Assembly (NCBI RefSeq): GCF_041296265.1 | Contig: NC_091687.1 | Coordinates: 106,110,001-106,174,000 of the forward strand | Direction: 5' to 3' | Length of the DNA: 64,000 bases | Source of the DNA: Equus caballus | Lineage: Eukaryota; Chordata; Mammalia; Perissodactyla; Equidae | Shown here: positions 21,073 through 31,640 of the stretch, one piece after another | Layout of the letters: every line of letters begins with the position of its first letter | Numbering within the stretch: the first letter of the stretch is position 1 | Position numbers and translations under genes: made by a program | Notes under the pieces: generated by a model | Told to the model about the DNA's origin: nothing | What the model saw: only the letters and a program-made list of their open reading frames with translations | Databases searched by the model: none

Positions 21073-24000
21073 ATGTTGGAAGTAGAAAAAATCAGAAAGA
21101 CTCCCAAGAGACATTCACCCTCAGGCCCAGTGGGGCAGGAGCCCCCTGTGTGTGCTGACACCCTCACGACCAGACTCAGGGGCCCCATTGCCACTGTGGC
21201 TTCCCCCTGTCCTGAATTGAAAACCAGGGCTACCAACACCTTTCGTGGACTTGCCTGGGGTGCCAGGGTGGGCCTGCCAGAAGCTGAGGTCAAACTTGAG
21301 TTTGTAGACATAGAAGAGAAGACTGGCAGTGGCCACAGGAAGAAGGTCAGACCCTCCGGCTCCCAAAAAGGGAGTGAGAAGGATCTGTTCTTGCAGAGGA
21401 AGAGACCCTCCCCCCTGCCCAGGGGCTCATTGGTCCCTTCATCTGACCAAGTCTTCCTGGAGGAGCAGGAGGAAGGTGCCCTGGACCTGTGTGTCTGCAG
21501 TGAGAAGAAAAGCTCCTGTTCCCTGGGGAGGCTTGATCTTCAGCCAGCTGCCTCCCGTGCAACGTGCCAGCCCAGCCGTGGGCCGAATAAGCCAAAGGGA
21601 GACTCTAGACTCTGTGGCCTTAAGTCTGTGCTTCAGCAGAAGCCCCTTGTGCAGCCCGAGAAGAAGGTGTCCAAGAAGAAGGCACATGGACAGAGAGAGG
21701 AGAGGGAGCCAGCAGGAAGGAAGTGGAGGGACCCGGTGCTCAGCTCTGTCCAGGCCCCTTCCACCCCGGCGCTGGTCCAGGCGGCCAGTCTGCACAGGTC
21801 AGAGGTAGGCCAGACTAGTGCGAATGAGGAGGCAAGGCAAGCTGACATCCTCATAGCCCTTCTGGCCAGAGAGGTACGGCGCCTCAAGAAGTGGAAGAAG
21901 AGGCGTTTGCTGCCTGGTGTCGGAGAGAAGGCGCCCTTGCTGAGCCTCCAGAAGCCACTCTGCTTGAAGAAGCTGGTCAGAACTATCAAAGCAGAGACCA
22001 AGGGCTGGGCTTCTCCCAGGTATTCCCAAAGCCCTCTGGACAGCACGGGTCAGAAGCCGACGTTGGATGTTAGACGGTTCTTTACCGTTGACTGCAAGAA
22101 CATCTGCCGTGTCACCTGCACTCTGTGTCACACCAGCATCAGACAGGGCAGAAATAAGGGGCAGTCCCAAACCTCAGGCCTGGTCCGTCACCTGGTGAGT
22201 AAGCACGGGTTGGAGAGGGAAAGAAGGCCGACTGCAGCCAGCCCTGGGGGGAAGCAGGCAGGGGTCGGGGAGAATCAGAAGGACCTGCCCACAGGTGTCA
22301 CTGGCCTGGTTCCTGAGGGATTCCTGTCACCAGGATGCGATCCAGATGCCTCACCTTTGGGAGACAGTGACAATGATGGGTGGCTGGCCCCGGGCAGGCC
22401 TGAGCAGCTGTTACTGGATCCACCATCCCTGCCTACTCCCACCAAAGACAAACCTGCTGCTCCCCCCATGGCAGTCAGGGAGGACAGAGGTGGCATATAT
22501 GCCCCCAACCAGCCCCGAGCACAGGCCTGGAACCACAGCATCACGGAGTTGCTTTGCAGCCTGGCAGTGCCACTCTCCTTTGTTTCGTCCCTCCCCTTTA
22601 GAAGGTTTATGGCCCAGGTCGACCCTTGCTACCATCTGCCACCTCGAGCCTTCTTCTCTGATAAAGCCTTGCCTCTGCTCCACGAGGCGATGGGCGAGCA
22701 GGTGTGTCAGGAGATGCAGTGGGCCCAGGGCAGCCGCCTCCACCTCACTGTGTCTGTGGCAGCCCAGGATTCGGTCATAGACTATGTGGCCATCACTGCC
22801 CACTGGGGGGTGATACAGCCGCACGCAGTGTCGGGGAGCCTGAGGAAGCGAGCCCTGCTCTGGGTCCGAGGCCTGCCCCTGGAGAGTGCTCCAGAGGACA
22901 GGCAGCAGGAGCTGCGGGAGCAGGTCAGCCTGTGGCTCAGCCGTGGCTCCCTGCAGCCAGGCTTCCTGGTCTCCAGTGGCTGTCTCAGCCTGGAGCAGGC
23001 AGTGAGGTTGGAGGGCTACACCCACGTTCCTTGCTTTGCCCACTGCCTTGACTCCCTGGTGAGGAACTTTCTGTTTCATCATCATAGCATCCAGATCATC
23101 CTGGGCACAGCCAGGGCCATCTACAGCCATTTCCAAGGCTCTGCAGAGGCCCGGCAGCTCCTCACCCAGCTGCAGCGGCAGTGTGGCCTCCCGGCTCACC
23201 AGCCCTTTGGGGAGCTCTCAGACCACTGGGTCTCCACCTACTGCTTGATGGAGTGGCTGGTGGAGCAGCAGCAGCCACTGCAAGAGTATGAGGAGAAACA
23301 CCAACTGGGGAAGGCTGAGACGGCCCTGTCAGCTATGTTCTGGGGCCTGACGGACAGTCTGGTTAAGCTCCTGCAGCCCTTCCAGATGGTGTTCCGGGAA
23401 GCGAGCACGGCACAGGCGTGTTTAAGCCAGGTGCTGCCCCAACTGCGCTACCTGCATATCTTCCTGGAGCAGGTGCACCGGCACTTTGAGGAGCAGAGTG
23501 GCAGGGAGATGGGTGCAGCCATCCGGCTGGCTGAGGGCTTGGCCCTACAGCTCTCCACAGACTGCCAGCTCAATGAGCTCTTCCACCGCGAGGAGTTCGT
23601 GCTGGCGACCCTCCTGGACCCCCGCTTTAAGGGGAAGATTGAGGCCATCCTGCCCGTGGGTGCCGACATTGACCACTGGAAGCAAGTTCTCGTGTACAAA
23701 GTGAAGGAGATTATGGTGTCTGAATGCTCCTTGCCTCCCTCCCCATCCCTGCAGAGCCCCAAGGCTATGCCTGTGGACGCCACCTTGACTGGCAGAATAG
23801 CCCAGAGCCCTGGGGCTGAGGGGAAGGGCCAGAAGGAGCCTGTGCAGAGAGGCGGCAGCTCTGGGTCTTTGCTGCTGGGCCAAAGGGACAAGAGCTTGCT
23901 GGAGCAGCTGGAAAGTGTAGGGCTGCTATCGTCCAAGAGGAACGGAGCCTCGCTCGTCACCGAGAACCACCTGGCCAGCGTCATCGTCAAGAAGTATCTG

Positions 24001-24327
24001 CGTGAGAACGAGACAGTTGGCACCCAGGAGGACCCCCTGGTTTACTGGGAGAAGAGGCGGGAGGTCTGGCCAGCTCTGGCAAGACTGGCCACCATCTATC
24101 TGTCCTGCCCCGCCACAGGCACCTTCTCTGGAAGTATCTTTGCCTCCCTGAACAGCCCTGCCATCCTGGAGCACAGCTCCCCTCTCCCAGTAGAGACGGT
24201 TGAGCATCTCCTCTTCTTGAAGAGCAACCTGGAGAATTTCCCCAACTACACTCCCCCACCCCTTATCTTCCCCAGTGGAGACTTGGCCAAGGAGGAGCAG
24301 GCCAGTGCGTCTGATGTCATGGTCTAA
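21073..24327 (+). CDS. ZBED6CL: Full-length ZBED6CL-like domesticated hAT transposase
   Basis: Single-exon frame of 1084 codons, opened by an acceptor at 21035. The first ATG is at 21073 with A at -3. ZBED proteins are host genes captured from hAT transposons and mostly act as nuclear DNA-binding regulators. Order: a basic, poorly conserved N-terminus with Lys/Arg clusters; one BED finger with C349, C352, H373 and H378; a linker; a transposase-fold core (about 480-860) with the hAT CxxH pair C654/H657 in VPCFAHCLDSL and STYCLMEWL; LLDPRFKGK near 860; and a C-terminal hAT dimerisation region (about 964-1055, YLRENE...VYWEKRREVWPALARLA...IFAS...LLFLKSNLENFP). Core positions usually acidic in active hAT enzymes read LTVSVAAQ (about 558-565) and LVSSG (632-636), so catalysis is unlikely. 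Human ZBED6CL (C7orf29, about 237 aa) lies at the same place, in the LRRC61 intron, but covers only the C-terminal part. Identity rests on synteny and domains. Function here is unknown. Confidence 0.88.
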   Translation: MLEVEKIRKTPKRHSPSGPVGQEPPVCADTLTTRLRGPIATVASPCPELKTRATNTFRGLAWGARVGLPEAEVKLEFVDIEEKTGSGHRKKVRPSGSQKGSEKDLFLQRKRPSPLPRGSLVPSSDQVFLEEQEEGALDLCVCSEKKSSCSLGRLDLQPAASRATCQPSRGPNKPKGDSRLCGLKSVLQQKPLVQPEKKVSKKKAHGQREEREPAGRKWRDPVLSSVQAPSTPALVQAASLHRSEVGQTSANEEARQADILIALLAREVRRLKKWKKRRLLPGVGEKAPLLSLQKPLCLKKLVRTIKAETKGWASPRYSQSPLDSTGQKPTLDVRRFFTVDCKNICRVTCTLCHTSIRQGRNKGQSQTSGLVRHLVSKHGLERERRPTAASPGGKQAGVGENQKDLPTGVTGLVPEGFLSPGCDPDASPLGDSDNDGWLAPGRPEQLLLDPPSLPTPTKDKPAAPPMAVREDRGGIYAPNQPRAQAWNHSITELLCSLAVPLSFVSSLPFRRFMAQVDPCYHLPPRAFFSDKALPLLHEAMGEQVCQEMQWAQGSRLHLTVSVAAQDSVIDYVAITAHWGVIQPHAVSGSLRKRALLWVRGLPLESAPEDRQQELREQVSLWLSRGSLQPGFLVSSGCLSLEQAVRLEGYTHVPCFAHCLDSLVRNFLFHHHSIQIILGTARAIYSHFQGSAEARQLLTQLQRQCGLPAHQPFGELSDHWVSTYCLMEWLVEQQQPLQEYEEKHQLGKAETALSAMFWGLTDSLVKLLQPFQMVFREASTAQACLSQVLPQLRYLHIFLEQVHRHFEEQSGREMGAAIRLAEGLALQLSTDCQLNELFHREEFVLATLLDPRFKGKIEAILPVGADIDHWKQVLVYKVKEIMVSECSLPPSPSLQSPKAMPVDATLTGRIAQSPGAEGKGQKEPVQRGGSSGSLLLGQRDKSLLEQLESVGLLSSKRNGASLVTENHLASVIVKKYLRENETVGTQEDPLVYWEKRREVWPALARLATIYLSCPATGTFSGSIFASLNSPAILEHSSPLPVETVEHLLFLKSNLENFPNYTPPPLIFPSGDLAKEEQASASDVMV

Positions 24328-24607
24328 TGCCCTCAGTCTGCCTGTGGGACTCGGCAGTAGATAAAAGGAGAGAGCAGAGGGTTGCATCCTAGGCTATTAG
24401 ACGGGGGCGGGCAGAATCTTAAACCTATTTGGAAAGAATGGGGTTAGTTTCTCAGTTCTTGACAGGTTGCCGTTTCTTTTTCAGGGAGATGTCATTTTCC
24501 ATCCACCTTTTGCTCAATTTATCTCTAGTGGTATGTGCATAGAAAAGGTTTACTCGGTTCCTAAGTGACTGTGAGTGTACTGTGTAGTTCTATAAATGGT
24601 AATGCTC

Positions 24608-24857
24608 TCAGGGCCTGCCCCTGGGCTGAGTGGTTAAAGTTCGACACACTCCACTTTGTGGCCCGGCGTTCGTGGGTTCGGATCCTGGGTATGGGCCTGC
24701 TCCACTTATCAGCCATGCTGTGGAGGCCTCCCACATACAAAATAGAGATTTTGTACAGATGTTAGCTTGGGGCTGATCTTCCTCAAGCAAAAAAACCCCA
24801 AGAGGATTAGCAACAGATGTTAACTCAAGGCGAATCTTCCTCTCTCACACACACAAA
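24608..24857 (+). repeat. ERE-family SINE (ERE2/3-like) in ZBED6CL 3' region
   Basis: tRNA-derived head ('gctgagtggttaaagttcg', B box GGTTCGGATCC) and the later 'cagatgttagcttggggctgat' and 'caacagatgttaactcaaggc' blocks of the longer ERE types. A perfect 14-bp target-site duplication, AAATGGTAATGCTC, flanks it (24594-24607 and 24858-24871). Confidence 0.85.
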
Positions 24858-24869
24858 AAATGGTAATGC

Positions 24870-25973
24870 TCCTTTGAAATATTGGTGGGCATTAAGGGCC
24901 CTGCCTGCAACTTGTCCATGTGTGTCAAGGGGTCCCTGCCCTGAGGAGGTCTGCTTCTCAAACAGTGGCCGGGACAAGGCAGGGTGAGGGTGCTGGCAGG
25001 CAGGGTCTGTGCTCGGCCTCCTAGAGCCTGGGTGAGCCGTGGAAGCTCTTTCAGGACTTGCTTGCACTGTAGAAAGGAAGAAACCCTAAGGGAGAGTAGC
25101 CGCTGTGCGAGGGAAGTGTGTGTGCACTCGTGCACATGCGCACACACCAGTCTTCTGAGGGTCTGGACTTCCCCGTGGATCCCAGAGTGGCCGGAGGACC
25201 CTGACTGATGGACTGCCCAGCCAGCGAGGGAGACGGGGTCGATGCGAGCTGGGACACAGTCCTCAGATGTCGTTCTTACCAATAGTTCGTTTCCAGACTA
25301 CTGGAATCCTTGGAGTTCCTTCCTTTCTATGGTGAAAGCAGGCTCAGAGCGTCCCTGGCTTCCCCCGGCTCCAGGGGGCCAAGTATTTATCCCACCTACA
25401 GTGCCCACACCTCCCCTGTCCATGGCCACTTTTAAAGGGCAAGTCGCCTACCTGGAAGGGAGACAGGATGTGTATCAGACCCACTAGTAATCCAGAGGTC
25501 CTTCAGGGCAGAGTGCAGGACCTGAGGGCGCGGGATCAGGGACTATGGGTCGGGTGGGAGAAGGGGAAGGAGAAGGGGAGTGTTTGGGGCGGGCCCGCCA
25601 CACTCCTCAGACATGAGTCTCTCCCGAGGTGCCAGGACACTAGGGGAGGTGACTGACAGGCAGGCAGGTAGAGGCAGGGCAAGGCACGCAAGCCTAACTT
25701 GGACTTGGGCCTTGGCCATAGGTGTGAGCCTAGAGGCCTGTCCCCTTGCCTCCCCTTGAGGGGTTGTCAGTCCTGTGGCACTATGACCAGTTCACTACGG
25801 GACATTTGGAAGTTACTGAGAATGTAAGGACACAGGAAAAATTAGCCATAATCCTTCCACTTAGCCTCTGTTAATAGTTTGACGTATTTTTTCTACCTCG
25901 AGATCACTCTCTCTCTGCTGTTCAGTGTGCTGTGTTTTCATTTTAACAGTGTAATAATAACTGCATGTTCTTA
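24870..25973 (+). other. ZBED6CL: Likely ZBED6CL 3' untranslated region, continued
   Basis: No further coding sequence or named repeat seen. It contains a (TG/CA)-like patch near 25115-25150. Assigned to the 3' UTR only because the next AATAAA is at 25974. Confidence 0.4.
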
Positions 25974-25979
25974 AATAAA
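25974..25979 (+). terminator. ZBED6CL: Candidate ZBED6CL polyadenylation signal
   Basis: AATAAA in TTAAATAAAGCTTTG, 1.65 kb after the stop codon at 24327. It is the first strong canonical hexamer I noticed on this strand after the stop. Confidence 0.45.
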
Positions 25980-26224
25980 GCTTTGTAGAGATCCTTTGTA
26001 ATGGTTGCAGTAGCATGATTTGAGTGAGAGTCTGGCCCCCGAATTGCTCGGATGCTGTCTTTCCGCCGCTGTGGGGAAGGGATGTGTTCATGGGAGGTGA
26101 GGCTTGTCTGGGGGAGCGGCGGTACTGCGAGCTCTCTACGTCCAAACTCTCAGCAAGTGCATTTGGGTGGTAAGGTCAGGACAGCCCTGGACCTCTTCCT
26201 GCCTCCTGTCCTTAAATGGTACAT

Positions 26225-26345
26225 GGGGCTCAAACTGTAATGAGGATCACCTGAGAGCATCTTAAGAAACACGGTGTCCTGTACCTCCCTCCTAAGTTCT
26301 GATTCACCAGGTTGGGTGGGGGGCACCCTAGGGGCGGCCTGCTGG
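26225..26345 (+). repeat. MER5-like hAT-Charlie fragment
   Basis: 'ctgtaatgaggatcacctgagagcatctt' and 'gttctgattcaccaggttggg' resemble MER5A in part. Short and diverged. Confidence 0.5.
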
Positions 26346-26529
26346 TCTATGCTGCCATCCCTTGAGCTGTTAGAAGAGGCACTGTCCCCTTGCTGTCAGG
26401 GTCACTGAACTGGCTCTCCAGTGGTCATGGAGACGGGAAGCCCTGGAATGGAGAGGCAGCAGGGTGGGGAGCATGTGAGGAAGATGGAGAGGAGTGAAAG
26501 GAAGAGGTTGAGCTAGACGCTTGATGGTC

Positions 26530-26758
26530 ACAAGCAGTGGTTTCCAACCAGGGGCACTTTTGTCCCCCAGGGGACATTTGGCAATGTCTGGAGGCACTTT
26601 TGGTTGTCACAGCTTGTAGGGGATCGCTACTATCCTCTTGTGGGTAGAAAACAGGGATGTTGCTAAAAATCCTACAATGTGCAGGACAGTCCCCATGACA
26701 AAGACTGTCCGATCTCCACTGGCAGTGGTGGCTGTGTTGAAGAAGCCTGTTCTAGATT
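26530..26758 (-). repeat. Non-autonomous hAT-type element (antisense)
   Basis: Inverted copy of the element at 8.77-9.02 kb. It begins 'agtggtttccaaccagggg' and contains 'ggacatttggcaatgtctgg', 'tggttgtcacagc' and 'atcctacaatgtgcaggac'. Confidence 0.65.
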
Positions 26759-27469
26759 GGGGATGGGAGAGAATGGGGCAGAGGAAGGGTCCCTAGTTCT
26801 CTAAAGCAGCCAGGTGACAGTCCACCATAGGCTGCTCTGGGTTGAACCATTTATTTCTAGACTTAGCCCTGCCTGCCCTGGCTGACTCATGGACTTCATT
26901 TTCTGGCTCATTTCCTGCATAGGTACACTGAGACTCGGAAAGCCTAGCTGAACAAGGAAAGATGGGCCTCCTTAGGAGATCTGAGTGTCAGCTACGTCTT
27001 AGTCATGGTCTCATCCACATAACCAAGTCCTTTTCACAGACTCACGTGTTGGGCCAAGGCCTCTGTTCGCCCATTTCCGTAGCAGGACCAGGCTGACTCC
27101 TGTTTTTCAGAGAGGAGTGTTAAAGTGGTTGGATGTAGATGAGCCATCCTCCCATTGTGCAGGGCCTGCTGTCTGCTGCCTGCCTGTGCATTAGTTGGGT
27201 TTGCAGAGGTGGGTGGGCACCACTTGGTCCTTGGTTTTGCCCAGACCTGCCTGTTGAGGTTTGTAGATTTGAGGTAAGACGGGAGGGAGCAGAGCAGAGG
27301 TCCCTGACGCACAGGAGAATCAGTGTTTCCTGCAGTCCTGCATCTCCCAGCTGGAGGCTGGAGCCCAAGTGCTGCAGGCATGGAAGGCCTGACTTCAGGT
27401 TAATGTGATCTTTCTGCTCCACTTTCCTCTTGTGCAAAAAGCGTTCCTCCCATCTCTGACGTGGGGAAA

Positions 27470-28350
27470 GCACACAGTTGTCCCATCTCCCTGTCTGCCC
27501 GCTCCCCTCCTTCTTTCCCTCCCTTCGCAGCCACCATCTCCATCTAAACGGTCACTGACCTACTTCCTCACGGTGTCACTCCTGAACCCTCCTGGTCCGG
27601 CTCTGGCCTCACGGTGGCCTGAGACTACCCTACCCGGTGGCTGTGTCTCGTCTGAATGCAGGGGGGGTATTTAACCATGTTGTTCAAGGAGAGACTCCTT
27701 GAAAGCCCCACATTTTCTTCCTCCCTCTGACTGCTCATCAGTGCTCTTCATTCAGCCTCATAAATGGTGGTGGTGTCCCTATTTCAGCCCTTGACTTCTC
27801 CTTGCCACTGTACACCAGAGGTTCCTGACCACTTTCACCCCCAAAATAGTGTGTGACTGGGGAGGATGTGCATATTCCTGAAGAGAGGCCTACAGATGCT
27901 TATAGAGGTTTGTGTCCCCAAAAATGCTGGCCCGGGGTGCTGCACGCTCTCGCTGGGCACCTCCCTGCAGCTAATGCCCAGATCCCTTCAGCCTAGAGCT
28001 TCACCGCCCCCTAAGTCCAATGCCACACAGTCACCTCACACTGGACAGATTCTTGCCCCTAAGCCTGTCCTGTCTACGTCCCACATGTTTGAGAAGGGAG
28101 CCCCTGCATCCAGTCACATGGCCAGATCCTTGAAGTTGGTCCAGACTCTCCTCCCTACTTTCTGTGACTCAGTGCCCTCAGTGTGATCCTTGTCTCTCGA
28201 AGGCTTTTATGGCAGGTTTCCAGTGCCCAGTGCCCCTCGTGCACCCCCACTCTGTGGGCCTGAGAGCTTAACCAGATGCAGAGGTGATTGCGTCACTTGC
28301 TGCTCACAAACTCCAGCAGATCCCATTTGAATAGAGTAAATCAGACTTCT
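27470..28350 (+). repeat. L2 LINE fragment(s) (sense)
   Basis: Pyrimidine-rich L2 ORF2 sense sequence, including 'cagtcacatggccagatccttg' (compare L2 '...cagttgctcaagccagaaacc') and the region after it. Probably more than one piece. Confidence 0.5.
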
Positions 28351-28359
28351 TAGTAGATG

Positions 28360-29795
28360 CCTCTGCACTTTTGGAAAGAAATGAGGTAGAAATGAGGAAC
28401 GAGCTGGAGGGCTGCAGCTAGAGGAGAGCTAAGTAAAGATATGGGGTCCCCCTGTTCAGAGGTGGTGTGGAGGAGGATGGAGAGGGGGTCAGATCTGTTA
28501 GCAGCTTCCCTGAGTCTGGTGGGGGGTGTGGGAGGATCCTGGCTTGGTTTCCCTGGAGAGCGGGAAATCAAAAGTGGTGTTGATTATGTAAACACACACT
28601 TGGGACTCTGGAGGCCCAGGGCTGTAAACAGCAGGAGTGAATGGGCTCTTGGTTCCTTGCAGGCGTCACCCCGCCTGGCCTGGGCCTGGCCAGTGTCTAC
28701 AGGCTTGGGAAGCTGCCACTTGGAGCAAAGGTCCCTTCTTGTTTTCCTCTCTGCCGAAACCTTGAACCCTCTGTGGGCAGCTGCGCCTGCGTCCCCTCCT
28801 CCAGGCCTCCTCCCTCGTGCTCCACAGTCCTGCCCTAGCGCCTGGGTCTGTGCTGTCCCACAGCCACTGGTGACTGGAAAGGCCCCTCCCTCCCCTGCCA
28901 TTCTGGAGCCAACATAGGTGCCACCCTGCCCCTCCCTCCAGGACAGCTGCCTTGACTGCCTGGCATCCCGCTGGCCCTCTTTGGAAATGTCCTGTTTGCA
29001 AGGAGGACTGTGCTGCCTGGCAGTGACTGATGCTGTTCTGCTGGTACTAGAGTGAAGAGCTAGTTTTGGTGGGTGGGGGCGGGGGGCAGGAGCAGTGGTC
29101 TGGGGACTGGCAGTGTGGCCACTTCCCCTTGGCCTTCACTGTCCCCTCTCTCCCTCAACCTCAGTTTCCTTGTCTAAGACTGAAGGCTGAGCCTTCAGGC
29201 CTACAGCGGCAAGCAGAGGTCACAAGTTGGCCCTTGGAATTTGGAAACCATTTTGAATTAATTGCTGCCATTACAGATTGAGTCAAGGACACTTGGAGTG
29301 ACTGAAGCAAGGGGCCAGGCTCTCCTTTATGTTTGCATGTGCATGGCTCTCCAAGGAAGGAAACAAAAGAGAGTGGTGATGGGGGTGACCTATTATCCAT
29401 TCAAAAATAAACTGAAGTATTTAAAAAGAAATACCTCAAAATTAGTAAGGATAGATCCTGAGCGGTTACCCAGAAAGGAAAATAATGAGATTTTGTCCCC
29501 CAGTGCAGATTTGGAAAATGGGAAGAATTGGTGACACTGGGCCTGAATTCCATCCAGCACGGGCCTAACCGCCAGAGCCAAGTCGGGGACTCCCTGTGGG
29601 TGAGGGCCTGTGCCTGGCGACCTCACTCAGACAGGCTCTTTGCCCTCTGGCGCCTTGGACCTGGGTCCTCAGGTCTTGCCACACCGTCTGGGTTTCTGGC
29701 CCTGAAAGTAGAGGCTGGGTGGTACTCGGTGCTGTCACCTGCTACAGGGGCTCAGGAGAGAGAGGCCTGCTTACTGTTTAATTGTCTCTCTTTAG
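28360..29795. other. LRRC61 intron, distal part
   Basis: Contains a MIR-like stretch near 29110-29200 ('ccttcactgtcccctc...cctcagtttccttgtctaag'). Otherwise nothing recognised. It ends in the acceptor TTGTCTCTCTTTAG at 29782-29795. Confidence 0.45.
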
Positions 29796-29947
29796 GGACC
29801 TACTGGCCCTTGAGTGGGGGTGTCGGAAACAGGCCTCAGGCACTGGCCCAAGCAGAGTCGATGGTGCCTTCTTTGGGGTGAGCAGTGGTACCCGCATCCC
29901 TGTGACGCAAGTGCCAGGGCCCAGGCCGCCTCGACCGACTTCATCTC

Positions 29948-30727
29948 ATGGAGTCTCAGGGAGAGAAGCCAGGAGAGGCTGACAGGGTGCGTGTCACGCC
30001 CCAGCTGCTCAAGGCCCGCTCAGGTGAGTTTGCGCTGGAGTCCATCCTGCTGCTGAAGCTGCGAGGCCTGGGGCTGGCGGATCTGGGCTGCCTGGGAGAG
30101 TGCCTGGGCCTCGAGTGGCTGGACCTGTCAGGCAATGAGCTCACCCAGCTGGGCCCACTGGCCTCCTTGCGCCAGCTCACCGTGCTCAATGTCGCCAACA
30201 ATCGGCTGACAGGGCTGGAGCCGCTGGCCGCCTGTGAGAACCTGCAGAGTCTCAATGCCGCAGGCAACCTCCTGGCCAGCCCTGGCCAGCTGCAGTGTCT
30301 GGCCGGACTGCGGGGCCTCGAGTACCTGCGGCTCCGCGACCCTTTGGCCCGGCTCAGCAACCCGCTCTGCGCCAGCCCCTCCTACTGGGCTGTGGTCCGA
30401 GAGCTGCTGCCGGGCCTGAAGGTCATCGACGGGGAGCGTGTGACTGGGCGTGGCAGTGAGTTCTACCAGCTGTGCCGGGACCTGGATAGCTCCTTGCACC
30501 CCAGCTCCAGTCCAGGCCCCAGAGCCACGGAGGCCCAGCCCTGGGTCGAGCCAGGGTACTGGGAGTCCTGGCCTACCCGGAGCAGCTCCATCCTGGAGGA
30601 AGCCTGCCGGCAGTTCCAGGACACACTGCAGGAGTGCCACGACCTGGACCGCCAGGCCAACGACAGCCTGGCTCAGGCCCAGCAGGCGCTCAGCCCTGCA
30701 GTCACCACCTCATCCTTCGTCTTTTGA
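29948..30727 (+). CDS. LRRC61: Leucine-rich repeat-containing protein 61
   Basis: A 259-aa protein in one exon (exon opens at 29796), the human length. It begins MESQGEKPGEA and ends SPAVTTSSFVF. Leucine-rich repeats cover about residues 30-130, with the LxxLxLxxN-type units LEWLDLSGNELTQLGPL and LTVLNVANNRLTGLEPL, followed by an LRR-cap-like region (ELLPGLKVIDGERV). The C-terminal third is Ser/Pro-rich, then helical and Gln-rich (ILEEACRQFQDTLQECHDL). LRR folds bind proteins, but the partner and function of LRRC61 are not established to my knowledge. It is the downstream alternative to the ZBED6CL exon of the same transcription unit. Confidence 0.96.
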   Translation: MESQGEKPGEADRVRVTPQLLKARSGEFALESILLLKLRGLGLADLGCLGECLGLEWLDLSGNELTQLGPLASLRQLTVLNVANNRLTGLEPLAACENLQSLNAAGNLLASPGQLQCLAGLRGLEYLRLRDPLARLSNPLCASPSYWAVVRELLPGLKVIDGERVTGRGSEFYQLCRDLDSSLHPSSSPGPRATEAQPWVEPGYWESWPTRSSSILEEACRQFQDTLQECHDLDRQANDSLAQAQQALSPAVTTSSFVF

Positions 30728-31331
30728 ATGTGCCCTATGGCCATGGCCAGGGGCAGCCTGGCATGTGGCTGTGGGGTCAGCATATTGTGGCCTAGCTGCC
30801 CACATGTCCCCTCCTACCTGTGCACTAGTCTTCACAGTTTCATCATGCTGGTCACTGGCCCTGCAAACTGGGCTTTTCCTGAATCCTTGTTCTTAAGAGC
30901 AACCCCCTTCCTTCCACTCCTACCTCAAGGAACATCCACACCCACCCCCTACGTACTTCAGGGACGCACCTCCTGAGTGGCCTGTAGCGGGTATAAGGCT
31001 CCTCCATGAGCAGCTGGCGTAGTGTGAGGCTGTCCTGTCACCTACACTGGGCACCTGGGAGGAGGCCCGGTGCTGAGCCCGTGTGCTGGCTGCTTGCCCC
31101 TGAGATTTAGTGGAAGAATGTTGCTTCTGCCTAAGGCTAAAGGTGAGAAAGGCAGGGATGGCGTGCCTCCTGTCCCAGCTGGTCCTGGGAGAGGACATGG
31201 GCAGAGCCTGGAAGCCGGCTTTTACCCATCTTCAAACTTTGCCTGTCCAAATGACCCTCTGCTGTGGTCCCCTACTCCTGTGCCTCCCTGGAGCCTTCGC
31301 AGCCCATTCTCAGCACGCTAAGCTAATTCCT

Positions 31332-31337
31332 ATTAAA
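31332..31337 (+). terminator. LRRC61: LRRC61 polyadenylation signal (ATTAAA)
   Basis: ATTAAA in TTCCTATTAAATACTTC, about 600 bases after the LRRC61 stop, followed by T- and GT-containing sequence. No canonical AATAAA lies nearer. Confidence 0.55.
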
Positions 31338-31640
31338 TACTTCTGTTTCACTTCGCCTCACTGCCTGTCATTTCACATGGGTGTGCTTGGCTTTGCCAGG
31401 CATGAGCTCCGAAAGCAAGATGGGGTCCCTGTCACCTCTGGTCTCTCCTGCAGGAAGGAGGAGGTGCACACAAGAGGTCCCCTGCCCACTGCTTTCTGGG
31501 CGCAGACAGGTAGCATCCTGCACCCCCTTGGGCGTTACTTCCTCACTGTAAGACTGGGGCATCCCAGCCTTTCTTCCAGGACGGGAGAAGCTGACGGGAG
31601 GGGATGCAAGGGGAGGAGAGAACACAGCTGGGGGAGCAGT

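Noticed and set aside
22411-23199. Minus-strand frame of 262 codons inside ZBED6CL
   Set aside because: A shadow of the real plus-strand gene: no domain and no independent promoter.
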